Source of the DNA: an uncultured Bacillota bacterium
Lineage (GTDB): Bacteria > Bacillota_I > Bacilli_A > RFN20 > CAG-826
NCBI GenBank assembly: GCA_937876465.1
Contig: CALEHV010000049.1
Coordinates: forward strand, 1 to 23,186
Length of the DNA: 23,186 nucleotides
Direction of reading: 5' to 3'
How positions within the stretch are numbered: the first letter of the stretch is position 1; every line of letters begins with the position of its first letter. The translations under genes and the position numbers were made by a program. Of this stretch, positions 1 to 6,826 are shown one piece after another. A model generated the notes under the pieces. The model worked only from the letters and a program-made list of their open reading frames with translations, had not been told where the DNA came from and did not search any database.

Positions 1-73
1 CTAAATCGACAATAGCCCCTGCAATACGGTCAGCTAATTTGTCTGGATGTTTTGGATTTACTTTTTCAAACAT
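1..73 (-). CDS. metK: Phage S-adenosylmethionine synthetase (MetK-like), N-terminal fragment
   Basis: Only the first 24 codons are in the window; the gene runs off the left edge. The ATG (73-71) has a strong GGAGG 7 bases upstream. The peptide begins MFEKVNPKHPDKLADRI and holds the HPDK motif of methionine adenosyltransferases (typically S-E-G-HPDK-I-AD), which contributes to the ATP/methionine site. The N-terminus is shorter than in housekeeping MetK, which normally has a TSESVSEG stretch first; this compact form is one I associate with Bacillota prophages. The product should make SAM from methionine and ATP in the cytoplasm. It lies downstream of two DNA methyltransferase genes on the same strand, so supply of methyl donor for phage DNA modification is a reasonable inference. 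A terminator-like hairpin and a long dyad separate it from the next gene upstream, so it may have its own promoter. Confidence 0.75.
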   Translation of the reverse strand, partial: MFEKVNPKHPDKLADRIAGAIVDL

Positions 74-106
74 AATTTTCCTCCATTTGTAAAAAGCGTG
101 TTTTTC

Positions 107-138
107 TATATACCGATTAACTAGTTAATGGGTATATA
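107..138. promoter_or_regulatory. 32-bp near-perfect dyad upstream of metK
   Basis: Bases 107-122 and 123-138 are inverted copies matching at 15 of 16 positions; the only mismatch is 115/130. Each arm carries TATATACC/GGTATATA outside and the centre reads ATTAACTAGTTAAT. It lies 34 bases before the metK start. The symmetry has no room for a proper RNA loop, so a site for a dimeric or tetrameric DNA-binding protein is likelier than an RNA hairpin. The binding protein is unknown. Confidence 0.6.
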
Positions 139-140
139 AG

Positions 141-166
141 TAAAAAGCTCCCAATTCGGAGCCTTT
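141..166 (-). terminator. Intrinsic terminator-like hairpin, minus strand
   Basis: Read on the minus strand, AAAGGCTCC and GGAGCTTTT pair around a 6-base loop (one G-U pair), and the 3' arm ends in a run of five T. It lies between the stop of the DUF4314 gene and metK, so it would end or attenuate the early transcript before metK. Confidence 0.5.
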
Positions 167-175
167 ATTGATAGA

Positions 176-197
176 CTCGCAATATAGATATTGTGAG
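176..197. repeat. Small inverted repeat just after the DUF4314 stop
   Basis: CTCGCAATAT (176-185) and ATATTGTGAG (188-197) are inverted copies with 9 of 10 matches and a 2-base centre. The repeat abuts the stop codon at 199-201. With 107-138 and 141-166 it makes three dyads within about 90 bases. Confidence 0.4.
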
Positions 198-198
198 A

Positions 199-378
199 CT
201 ATCTAATAATTTCATATTTATCAACTTCAGGTATCAAGGCGCATCCGCCCCAGGTTCCATGAATTTGACCAATATCATCTATGAATTCAACAATACCAGT
301 TTTACCTTCATATTGTGGTTCATCTTGCATTGAGATAATTCTAATTTTATCCCCTATTTGTAAGCTAGTTTTATTCAT
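199..378 (-). CDS. DUF4314-like small phage protein (59 aa)
   Basis: The product starts MNKTSLQIGDKIRIISMQ and continues through a glycine-rich stretch with GKTG, QIHGTWGG and a final KYEIIR. This matches DUF4314-type proteins: a small beta-rich barrel with an entry strand (GDKIRI), a turn around GKTG and a TWGG element near the end. The frame is open further upstream, but the ATG at 378-376 is preferred. It has GGAGG 12 bases upstream and overlaps the end of the upstream gene by 8 bases, as in a tightly packed phage operon. The function is unknown; the family is frequent among phage early or accessory genes. No catalytic residues are apparent. Confidence 0.7.
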   Translation of the reverse strand: MNKTSLQIGDKIRIISMQDEPQYEGKTGIVEFIDDIGQIHGTWGGCALIPEVDKYEIIR

Positions 379-604
379 ACTTATCACAGTCCTCCACGTA
401 TCTATTCCAAATTGGAAACTTCTCCACAATTTTTTCATCGATGCATGAATAGGTGGCGCGAAGATTGTTAAAATAATCGAGCAATTTAGTATCGCCTTTT
501 TCTCTCCATATCTCTTTGCCCCTATGAATAAACACGTATTCAGAGGTTTTCTTATCGAAACCAAGTTGATTGACTCTTCCTTTACCTTGTGTAACCAATA
601 GCAT
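371..604 (-). CDS. Hypothetical small phage protein (77 aa)
   Basis: The ATG at 604-602 is chosen over an upstream in-frame start because GGGAGG lies 7 bases before it and it begins just after the upstream gene's stop (607). The product begins MLLVTQGKGRVNQLGFDKK. It is mixed charged and aromatic, has no membrane segment or signal peptide, and ends WNRYVEDCDKYE. I do not recognise the family. It overlaps the DUF4314 start, so it is probably translated in the same unit. The region YVFIHRGKEIW looks like a short beta-hairpin, but no function can be given. Confidence 0.6.
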   Translation of the reverse strand: MLLVTQGKGRVNQLGFDKKTSEYVFIHRGKEIWREKGDTKLLDYFNNLRATYSCIDEKIVEKFPIWNRYVEDCDKYE

Positions 605-606
605 AA

Positions 607-1047
607 TTAGTCCTCCCAAGGTTCGTTGAACCATTTAACGAGTTCTTTCGATGATTCCGTTTCGAATAAAGGCTCTTGAGAGAATTCTCCACCTTTATGC
701 TTTCTTCCGAAGACTGTGTATTTCTTTTGGTTCCAGCAGCAGTCAATTTGGATTGTGAATTGAACTTCGCCATCCTCAAGGTCTGCAAATCTGAAGTCAT
801 CGTATAGTGGACCATTCAGTGGGCAGTTGTTCTTGAACCAGACATAATTTTTATCTAGGTCAACCTTGCCTTTGCCGTTGATTTTCTTGATGATGTTCCC
901 CATCTTATAAGTTTTGTTTCGGAGGGATGAGTCTTTGCAGAACCAATCCCACCAACCAGCTTTGATTTGTGTTTTGACATCTTTATCGGTGTAGATGTCC
1001 ATCATGAAGTTGATACTCCATTCCCTAATGGTTAGTTTCTTTTCCAT
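607..1047 (-). CDS. Hypothetical phage protein (146 aa)
   Basis: The protein begins MEKKLTIREWSINFMMDIY and is rich in Trp and Phe (WWDWF near residue 33; WNQKKYTVFGRKHKGGEF near 105-122). Two cysteines (IDCCWNQ) sit in the second half. There are no membrane segments, nuclease motifs or Walker motifs. Proteins of this look occur as uncharacterised genes between methyltransferase and terminase genes in Bacillota phages; that is recollection, not a search result. The ribosome binding site is moderate (AAAGGGA). It lies 12 bases after the 1060-1320 gene and 2 bases before the next start, so it is an operon member. Confidence 0.65.
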   Translation of the reverse strand: MEKKLTIREWSINFMMDIYTDKDVKTQIKAGWWDWFCKDSSLRNKTYKMGNIIKKINGKGKVDLDKNYVWFKNNCPLNGPLYDDFRFADLEDGEVQFTIQIDCCWNQKKYTVFGRKHKGGEFSQEPLFETESSKELVKWFNEPWED

Positions 1048-1059
1048 ATGCGTCCCTTT

Positions 1060-1320
1060 CTATTCAATGTAATCGAGATTGTCTTCGCCTTCTTGAAGGG
1101 AGTTGACTGTCTCCTCGATGGTTGAGGCGGTATCGTCCAACCAGGTTTGTCTTTCTTCTTGAAGAGGTGTTAATTCGTTCTTGTTTTCGTAAGGTTCGAT
1201 TTCAGAACTCTCGCTTTCCAAATCGCTTTGAAGCTCTTCGAATTCCATTCTTAGATCACTTAGCTTTTCCTTAAGCTCCTCGATCCTTTTCTTAAATTGA
1301 GTTTTGGTATAAGTCGCCAT
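1060..1320 (-). CDS. Small acidic coiled-coil protein (86 aa)
   Basis: It begins MATYTKTQFKKRIEELKEK. Residues about 8-38 show a heptad pattern of Leu/Met with Glu and Lys, fitting a coiled coil. The middle is Glu/Ser-rich and a second helix (about 51-80) follows. It has no cysteines and no catalytic motif. The start is supported by AAAGGAGG 7 bases upstream. That site lies in the loop and 3' arm of the hairpin at 1323-1344, so translation may be controlled by RNA structure. The function is unknown; it may be a small structural or partner-binding protein. Confidence 0.65.
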   Translation of the reverse strand: MATYTKTQFKKRIEELKEKLSDLRMEFEELQSDLESESSEIEPYENKNELTPLQEERQTWLDDTASTIEETVNSLQEGEDNLDYIE

Positions 1321-1322
1321 AT

Positions 1323-1387
1323 AATGACCTCCTTTTTGGTCATTAGTATATTCGCTCTATATCGTAGATATAGCAACTTATATAGAG
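1323..1387. promoter_or_regulatory. Structured leader with a hairpin covering the ribosome binding site
   Basis: In minus-strand RNA, AATGACC and GGTCATT (1338-1344 and 1323-1329) pair and enclose AAAAAGGA, so the AAAGGAGG site is half loop and half stem. Further upstream, CTATATC/GATATAG (1357-1363, 1367-1373) and CTCTATAT/ATATAGAG (1355-1362, 1380-1387) are overlapping inverted repeats that cannot all form at once. This could be an operator or an RNA switch for the 1060-1320 gene. Confidence 0.45.
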
Positions 1388-1405
1388 ACAACTTTGATAC
1401 AATTT

Positions 1406-2641
1406 TTAAAGGTTAAATTTCCCCTTCATTTCTTTGAAAATCGCAACAAGGACATCGACAACTATCGCATTGCCAGCCATTCGATAATATTGGGTTTCTG
1501 AACATCCACTTTCAAAGGCTCTATCGATACGATCATCGCTCCACCCCATAAGCCTCCAACATTCTCTTGGAGTCAATCTTCTGATGTTTATTAGGTCATC
1601 TTTATCATTTACCACAACACCAACATCAGAGATGCTTGTCTTCAAAGTCGGGATCATTGATTTTTGGACTACGCCACGCTTTGACTTACATCTATTCGTA
1701 TAAATTCCATCGCCGACCTCTGCAGCTGCGTACCCAGCTTTTGTGGCTTGAGGAACCAAGATGACATTGTCCTTCTGAACTGTTGTTATGGTGTTAACCA
1801 CTGGTTCATCTTTTATTTCTAACTTTTGAACCGTCTTCCCTTCACTATTTGGTCTACCCCTAATTGCACCTGCAACTGGAAGAATGATGAAATTATCAGT
1901 GGCTCTTCCTCCTGGATGAGTCGTTATGGTATAAGCGACTTTGGACGCCTCATCGTGCGGTCTGAATCTGACGCCTCGAATGAAACCATTTCTATTTTCT
2001 AAATCACATGCATATTTGATGAACCTATCACTAAGAAAAAACCTCTCGCCGACATTCGGCTCTAAGAGGTCTTGCAAAGTGGTTTTAAGTTCAACCGGAT
2101 CAGGAAATTTGAAATCGCCATCATAATCCAATACCGAAAGCATCAAACATCGTTCTCGGTTTTGGGGAATGCCATAGTTCTTAGCATTCAAAACTTGAAA
2201 GAAACTCTTGTATCCTAAATTTGATAAATAGTCTATCCATGTTTGAAATAATGGCATGAATCTTTTTGAAACGATATTTTTGACATTCTCCATAAGCAAG
2301 AACCTAGGGAGACTGCCTTTTTCTTTAGAAACCTCTAATAAACGTTGTACTTCCCACAAAAGAGAAGACCCGGTATTAGAGTTCTTTTCAAATCCTTTCA
2401 TTTGCCCTGAGATAGAAATATCAGTGCAAGGGAATGAATATGTCCATAAATCAGCTTTAGGTAGTTCTTCAACTTTTGAAATGTCACCATAATTAGGGAC
2501 GAATCCATGAAGAAACCTATAAGTCTTATTAGCGTAAACGTCAATATCGCTTGTCGCCATTACTTTGTGGTCAATGCCAGCACGCTTTAAAGCTTCTACT
2601 TGGCTACCGATACCAGAAAATAGTTCGATTACTTTAATCAT
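1406..2641 (-). CDS. Phage C5-cytosine DNA methyltransferase (411 aa)
   Basis: Moves the methyl group of SAM to C5 of cytosine in a specific DNA sequence. Conserved motifs are in order: SAM-binding FSGIG (about 8-12), catalytic SFPCTDIS with Cys72, ENV at 118-120, QNRER at 160-164, then a long variable target-recognition stretch and a C-terminal GNAIVVDVL element. All key residues are present, so it should be active. The start at MIKVIELFSG (2641) has GGAGGG 5 bases upstream. An in-frame extension of 27 codons exists but precedes the motif I strand and is unlikely. It follows the ParB-domain methyltransferase and has no restriction partner here, which fits a phage orphan methyltransferase that protects the genome. 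Its target sequence cannot be read from the sequence. Confidence 0.9.
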   Translation of the reverse strand: MIKVIELFSGIGSQVEALKRAGIDHKVMATSDIDVYANKTYRFLHGFVPNYGDISKVEELPKADLWTYSFPCTDISISGQMKGFEKNSNTGSSLLWEVQRLLEVSKEKGSLPRFLLMENVKNIVSKRFMPLFQTWIDYLSNLGYKSFFQVLNAKNYGIPQNRERCLMLSVLDYDGDFKFPDPVELKTTLQDLLEPNVGERFFLSDRFIKYACDLENRNGFIRGVRFRPHDEASKVAYTITTHPGGRATDNFIILPVAGAIRGRPNSEGKTVQKLEIKDEPVVNTITTVQKDNVILVPQATKAGYAAAEVGDGIYTNRCKSKRGVVQKSMIPTLKTSISDVGVVVNDKDDLINIRRLTPRECWRLMGWSDDRIDRAFESGCSETQYYRMAGNAIVVDVLVAIFKEMKGKFNL

Positions 2642-2780
2642 AATTCCCTCCAAATGTGTGGATGAAGTCAGAAAGGATAAACGGCTCCACCCACTTGGAA
2701 AGGAGGTATTTATGGACATCAAACACGTAAATTAATTTTTTCTTGTCCGCGTAAAGCAGAAAAATTTCAAAATATTAAAC

Positions 2781-4025
2781 CTATTCTAAGAATCCGTTAT
2801 CATTCAACACTTGATAATCCTTAATTCCGTCAAGAGGGATTCTCTCCCCATTGCGAATTAAAAAGCACCCTTCAAAGGTGCCTACATTCTTCAAATATCG
2901 TTTAACAATTACATCGACATATCTTTCATCTAGTTCCATTAGATATGCGCTTCGATTTATTTGATTAGCAGCAATAAGAGTACTACCACTACCTCCAAAT
3001 AAATCTAAGACAATGTCTTTTTGTTTGGAACTGTTCTTAATTGCTCGACCCACAAGCTCTAATGGTTTCATTGTAGGATGGAGGTCGTTTGCTTTTGGCT
3101 TATTGTATTCCCAAATGGTATCTTGGGTTCTGTCATCGATGAAATAATGACCAGCACCCTCTTTCCAACCATAAAGGCAAGGCTCATGTCTCCAGTGATA
3201 ATCTTGTCGAGAAAGCACCAAACTATTCTTGACCCAAATCAAGCATTCGGCTAATTTGAACCCTGACTCTTTAAATGCTTTTCTAAAATTCAAACCTTCA
3301 CTATCGGCATGGAAACAATAAATGCTGCCACCAGGTTTTGTATGATTGAATAGGTTGTTAAACGCTTTAAGAAGGAAATCATAGAATTCAGAATCCTTCA
3401 TATTGTCGTTTTGGATTTTTAAACCATCGGCATTGGAAATATCAACATTGTAAGGTGGATCAGTAAACACCATATCCGCTTGTTTTCCATCCATTAGTTT
3501 ATCTACGGCTTCCTCGTTTGTTGAATCACCGCACATTAGTCGGTTGTTTCCTAAAAGGAAAATATCGCCTTTTTTCGCATATGGGTTTTCAGGAAGTTCT
3601 TCATTTTCATCAAAGTCGTCTTCTTTGACTTCTTTTTCGAGTTTACTGATAAGATCCTCGAATCCGAACTGAAGCATATCCATATTGATGTTAGCTAATT
3701 CAACACCAAGCTTACCCATATCCCATTTAGCGATTTCTGCCGTTTTGTTATCGGCAAGCCTTAACGCCTTTATCTCATCTTCGTTCAAGTCAGTTACAAC
3801 AATAACCGGAACTTCATTTAATCCTAATTTTTTAGATGCGAGCAAACGCGTATGTCCCGCAATGATGATGTTGTTCTTATCGACAATAATTGGGTTTCTA
3901 AAACCGAATGTCTTAATTGAATTCGCAACTGCGTCAACAGCTTCATCATTCAACCTAGGGTTATTATCATATGGATGGACATCACTTATCTTCATCAACA
4001 CTATCTTGTCCGATGCTTCTGACAT
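2781..4025 (-). CDS. ParB/sulfiredoxin-domain N6-adenine (or N4-cytosine) DNA methyltransferase (414 aa)
   Basis: Two-part protein. Residues about 8-100 form a ParB-N/Srx-like domain with the conserved IIAGHTR loop (54-60) followed by LADNKTAE. Residues about 150-390 form a DNA methyltransferase with FTDPPYNV (DPPY at 189-192, motif IV), HPTMKP (316-321) and DLFGGSGST (343-348, SAM-binding motif I). Motif IV before motif I is the beta-class order, as in CcrM-like enzymes. DPPY favours adenine-N6, though N4-cytosine cannot be excluded. This fusion is common in Bacillota prophages next to terminase genes. The ATG at 4025 has GGAGG upstream and overlaps the terminase-like gene by 44 bases. With the C5 enzyme and MetK it forms a DNA-modification group. 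Confidence 0.9.
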   Translation of the reverse strand: MSEASDKIVLMKISDVHPYDNNPRLNDEAVDAVANSIKTFGFRNPIIVDKNNIIIAGHTRLLASKKLGLNEVPVIVVTDLNEDEIKALRLADNKTAEIAKWDMGKLGVELANINMDMLQFGFEDLISKLEKEVKEDDFDENEELPENPYAKKGDIFLLGNNRLMCGDSTNEEAVDKLMDGKQADMVFTDPPYNVDISNADGLKIQNDNMKDSEFYDFLLKAFNNLFNHTKPGGSIYCFHADSEGLNFRKAFKESGFKLAECLIWVKNSLVLSRQDYHWRHEPCLYGWKEGAGHYFIDDRTQDTIWEYNKPKANDLHPTMKPLELVGRAIKNSSKQKDIVLDLFGGSGSTLIAANQINRSAYLMELDERYVDVIVKRYLKNVGTFEGCFLIRNGERIPLDGIKDYQVLNDNGFLE

Positions 4026-4485
4026 TTTTCATTACCTCCAAATCTTCGCTTACTTTTTGTTCCATAAGTTTGAGTCTTCTAAATGGAACGGAATATTGTT
4101 CACCATGAACCACAGCTAATAGGTATTCGTTGGCATTTAGGTTCGGTGCATATTCTTGTACCGTCTCGCCGATGACTTGTTCATCAACAACCTTACCGCC
4201 TTTTCTTTTTAAGACCTTACGCTGAATAGTTACTTTATCTCCCTTAGCAAGTCTTCTGATATTCGCTAAAAGTTCCTCGCGGTCATCTTTTTTCGCATCC
4301 ACCATGATTTGAACCAGTTCAGGATGCTTTTTCTTTAATGCTATTAACGTGGCCTGAGTAATGCTTAGGCAACTTGCAAGCTCACCATCGCTATAATTGT
4401 TTAAAGCGGCTTTGATAAATATCTTGCGGTACTCTGGCCATATTCCATTTTCAATCCACGTTTGATAGGTATCTTTTCTTGGCAT
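3982..4485 (-). CDS. Terminase small subunit-like HTH protein (167 aa)
   Basis: It begins MPRKDTYQTWIENGIWPEY. A helix-turn-helix lies at about 25-50 (SDGELASCLSITQATLIALKK), then a charged helical part and a C-terminal region (EYAPNLNANEYLLAVVHGEQY). Size and layout fit phage small terminase subunits, which bind the cos or pac site and load the large subunit. The start at 4485 has CGGAGG 9 bases upstream; the longer in-frame start is rejected. The upstream gap holds short direct repeats and a nested inverted repeat, which suit a packaging site or a late promoter. The large terminase is not in the window and would be expected beyond metK, so the pair is split by the methyltransferase block. 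A general HTH regulator is the alternative. Confidence 0.55.
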   Translation of the reverse strand: MPRKDTYQTWIENGIWPEYRKIFIKAALNNYSDGELASCLSITQATLIALKKKHPELVQIMVDAKKDDREELLANIRRLAKGDKVTIQRKVLKRKGGKVVDEQVIGETVQEYAPNLNANEYLLAVVHGEQYSVPFRRLKLMEQKVSEDLEVMKNVRSIGQDSVDEDK

Positions 4486-4504
4486 AGCCAAAATCCTCCG
4501 TAAA

Positions 4505-4577
4505 CGTGTTAGTAAAAGAAAACCCACAGTTTTTAAGCTGCAGGTTTATATAATTTTTCTATCTTAACACTAACACG
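4505..4577. repeat. Nested inverted repeat before the terminase-like gene
   Basis: CGTGTTAGT (4505-4513) and ACTAACACG (4569-4577) are perfect 9-bp inverted copies. They enclose the terminator-like hairpin at 4512-4546. The outer and inner stems are largely compatible in minus-strand RNA, giving a two-level fold 20 bases upstream of the gene start. Confidence 0.5.
4512..4546 (-). terminator. Terminator-like hairpin between DUF1492 and terminase-like genes
   Basis: In minus-strand RNA, AACCTGCAG and CTGTGGGTT pair over 9 positions (two G-U) around an 8-base loop, followed by TTCTTTT. The same arms on the plus strand would give two C-A mismatches, so the minus strand is the functional one. It could end early transcription or act as an attenuator for late transcription. 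Confidence 0.55.
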
Positions 4578-4584
4578 AATGCTA

Positions 4585-4632
4585 ACGGTTCACAACGGTC
4601 CATCGTAGCTCACAACGGTCCATTACGGTTCA
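4585..4632. promoter_or_regulatory. Direct repeats in the DUF1492/terminase gap
   Basis: CACAACGGTCCAT occurs at 4591-4603 and 4611-4623, exactly 20 bp apart. Partial copies (ACGGTTCA or ACGGTTCAT) lie on either side at 4585 and 4625. They fall immediately after the DUF1492 stop and about 100-150 bases upstream of the terminase-like start. RinA/ArpU-type regulators act just upstream of terminase genes, so these are candidate activator sites; this is inference. Confidence 0.45.
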
Positions 4633-4634
4633 TC

Positions 4635-5048
4635 TTAAATTTCGACATAAGATAAGGCGTTCCAATGCCACCTTTTCACCGTGGAAAGTGAGACATAAAG
4701 TTTGCCACAAATATCCTCCCAAGAAGAATTATTGAGATAGCGCATAATGAGAATATTCCTATAATCTTGGTTTTGGATTTTTTCGATTGATGAGAACACA
4801 TCGGACTTTGCTTTTGCAAGTTCAGCTTCAAGCTCATCGATTTTTGCCTCCACTTCCATTATTTTGTCGATCCATTTAACAAAAGGGGCTTTTAAGTCTC
4901 TTGATTTTTGGACGACTGGTTGGTCGTAGTTACCACCAGGGATGGAATTTGCCAAGGCTTCATATTCTTGTTTGGTGATTTTCAATTGTTCTATTTGGTG
5001 TGTGATACGGTAAGGCTTGGTTAAGAATTTCTTTACTTCATCATACAT
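4635..5048 (-). CDS. DUF1492 / ArpU-like phage late regulator (137 aa)
   Basis: It begins MYDEVKKFLTKPYRITHQIE. Residues about 10-95 are helical, with a conserved segment around ALANSIPGG and a coiled-coil stretch (IMEVEAKIDELEAELAKAK). The C-terminal 40 residues (MRYLNNSSWEDICGKL, then VSLSTVKRWHWNAL) form a sigma-region-4-like helix-turn-helix. This is the usual build of DUF1492 proteins, related in role to ArpU/RinA regulators of phage late genes. The start at 5048 has GGGAGGTG upstream, one base from the SNF2 stop. It is the last gene before the terminase-like gene, where a late-gene activator is expected, and the adjacent repeats at 4585-4632 are its candidate binding sites. Confidence 0.8.
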   Translation of the reverse strand: MYDEVKKFLTKPYRITHQIEQLKITKQEYEALANSIPGGNYDQPVVQKSRDLKAPFVKWIDKIMEVEAKIDELEAELAKAKSDVFSSIEKIQNQDYRNILIMRYLNNSSWEDICGKLYVSLSTVKRWHWNALSYVEI

Positions 5049-5049
5049 A

Positions 5050-6420
5050 TCACTCACCTCCCTTGAGTTTCGCTTTAACAGCATCTATCAATTTGGATTG
5101 GGTCGCATCCTTATCCTTTAAGGCGTCAAGAACCGCTTCATCCATAGTGCCTTCTGCGACAATGTGCATAACCACCACTGTCCCTTCTTTCTGACCTTGG
5201 CGGTAAAGTCTCGCTACGGTTTGTTGGTAAAGTTCCAAACTCCAAGTAAGGCCAAACCATGCAATAGTATTTCCTCCGCTTTGGAGATTTAAGCCGTGTC
5301 CGGCTGATGCAGGATGAATCAAACCGACTTCTAGTTCTTTGGAATTCCACTTGCGAATTGATTCTGGAGAATCTAATGTCGAATAATTAACGCCAAGGTC
5401 ATCAAGGCGGCTTTTAATCCTATCCAAATCGTGCTTGAACCAATATGCCACCAAGATTGGCTTGCCATTCGCACTTTCGATAATGTCTTCTAAAGCGTCA
5501 AGTTTCCTATCGTGTACTTTGACTATTTCGCCACTATCGGTGTAGATAGCACCATTGGCAACTTGTAGGAGTTTTCCGGTAAGAACGGCTGCGTTTGCAG
5601 AAGATATCTCTTTATCGTTTAGTTCTAGGATCATCTCATCTTGGAGTTCCTTGTAGACAGACATCTCCTTATCAGCAAGTTTGACCTTATGCTCGACCTC
5701 GATTAGCGTTGGCATCTTAAGATGGTCGATTGCCTTCATTGAAATCGTTATGTCTGAAATCTTCTTGTAGATTCTCTCTTCTGCGCCAATTTGTGGTTTA
5801 TATGAGAAGACAACCATTCCGTTTCTTTTGTCAGGCAAGAAGTAATCATTACGATATCGAGTAATAAATCTGCCTAATCTTGCCCCATAGTCGAGACACT
5901 TAAATTCAGCAAATAAATCCATTAAACCGTTTGATGCGGGTGTGCCAGTTAATCCTATGATTCTTCTTACGTATGGGCGTACTAGCATTAGTGCTTTATG
6001 GCGTTTGCTTTTTGCGTTTTTGAAAGAAGAAAGTTCATCAATTACAACGGTATCGAAATCGAATTTTACTCCGCTCCTTTCAACAAGCCATTCTAGGTTT
6101 TCTCGGTTGATGATATAAATATCAGCTTTGCCTTTAAGTGCTTTTAAACGTTCGTGTTCAGTTCCGATTGCAACGTTGACTTTCAAGAAATGAAGATGAT
6201 CCCATTTTTTTATTTCATCCGGCCAAGATATGAGCCCAACTCTCAATGGCGCTATAACCAACACCTTATGGACCTCAAAGGAATCAAAGAGCAAATTGAA
6301 TAATGCTGTTAATGTTATTACCGTCTTGCCTAAGCCCATATCGACAAGCAACGCACTGATTGGGTGCGACTCGACATATCCGGTAGCGAATGATTGGTAT
6401 TCATGTGGTTCGTATATCAT
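5050..6420 (-). CDS. SNF2-family DEAD/DEAH-type helicase, phage replication (456 aa)
   Basis: Superfamily 2 ATPase with both RecA-like lobes. Walker A is DMGLGKT (27-33), motif II is IDEL (127-130) and motif III is LTGTPASN (157-164). Lobe 2 carries motif V (SAGHGLNLQ, about 372-380) and motif VI QQTVARLYRQGQ (399-410). There are no inserted nuclease or SNF2 chromatin-specific domains, so this is the short phage form. Its role is probably ATP-driven movement on DNA during replication or recombination. It overlaps the upstream VRR-NUC gene by 20 bases, a pairing that recurs in Bacillota phages. The start is supported by GGAGG 8 bases upstream. Confidence 0.9.
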   Translation of the reverse strand: MIYEPHEYQSFATGYVESHPISALLVDMGLGKTVITLTALFNLLFDSFEVHKVLVIAPLRVGLISWPDEIKKWDHLHFLKVNVAIGTEHERLKALKGKADIYIINRENLEWLVERSGVKFDFDTVVIDELSSFKNAKSKRHKALMLVRPYVRRIIGLTGTPASNGLMDLFAEFKCLDYGARLGRFITRYRNDYFLPDKRNGMVVFSYKPQIGAEERIYKKISDITISMKAIDHLKMPTLIEVEHKVKLADKEMSVYKELQDEMILELNDKEISSANAAVLTGKLLQVANGAIYTDSGEIVKVHDRKLDALEDIIESANGKPILVAYWFKHDLDRIKSRLDDLGVNYSTLDSPESIRKWNSKELEVGLIHPASAGHGLNLQSGGNTIAWFGLTWSLELYQQTVARLYRQGQKEGTVVVMHIVAEGTMDEAVLDALKDKDATQSKLIDAVKAKLKGGE

Positions 6421-6685
6421 CGATGATTCCTCCTATTTGGTTTTCGTTATCGAGAACGTAAGTCTTGAACCCAAGCTCACGAAGTTCTCGATGCCTTTTC
6501 ATTTGGATTTTTCGTGGCTTTTTGTTTGGTGCTTTCACTTCGACAAATCCAACTTTGCCGAATGCTATAAGAATTAGCCTGTCTGGTTCACCAACATAAC
6601 CAGGGCAAACAAGCTTTAATGCTTTGCCACCCACCTTTTTTACTGCTTTTACCAATTTTTCCTCGATTGCAGACTCTTTAGACAT
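6401..6685 (-). CDS. VRR-NUC domain nuclease (94 aa)
   Basis: Stand-alone VRR-NUC domain of the PD-(D/E)XK nuclease fold. The visible active site is E8 or E9 in the first helix, GEPD at 32-35, EVK at 49-51 and Q61 in the following helix, all in canonical spacing. Enzymes of this kind cut branched or flapped DNA; the phage versions work with the neighbouring SNF2 helicase in replication or recombination. The start at MSKESAIEEK (6685) has AGAGGT 6 bases upstream; a longer in-frame start (6733) lacks a good site. It has one cysteine and no extra domains. Confidence 0.88.
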   Translation of the reverse strand: MSKESAIEEKLVKAVKKVGGKALKLVCPGYVGEPDRLILIAFGKVGFVEVKAPNKKPRKIQMKRHRELRELGFKTYVLDNENQIGGIIDDIRTT

Positions 6686-6826
6686 ATTGACCTCTACAGC
6701 AATACTTTGTATTGGAGAAGTCGAAGAGCTCATTTCATAACTTTTCTATAATGTAATTAATTTTTATTTTTACCTTATGTGAATAAGTTATGTTTTAACC
6801 TCGCCGACCTCTCACTTTTTGAATTT

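Noticed and set aside
199..564. 121-aa frame covering the DUF4314 gene and beyond
   Set aside because: Its first 62 codons overlap the 371-604 gene in another frame and look random; only the last 59 residues match a known small family and have a ribosome binding site.
2642..2722. 27-codon N-terminal extension of the phage C5 methyltransferase
   Set aside because: The strong GGAGGG directly before MIKVIELFSG and the normal position of motif I near the N-terminus favour the shorter start.
3685..4119. 144-aa open frame on the plus strand
   Set aside because: It is opposite the ParB-domain methyltransferase and the end of the terminase-like gene, both well supported; its hydrophobic Ser-rich translation is an antisense artefact.
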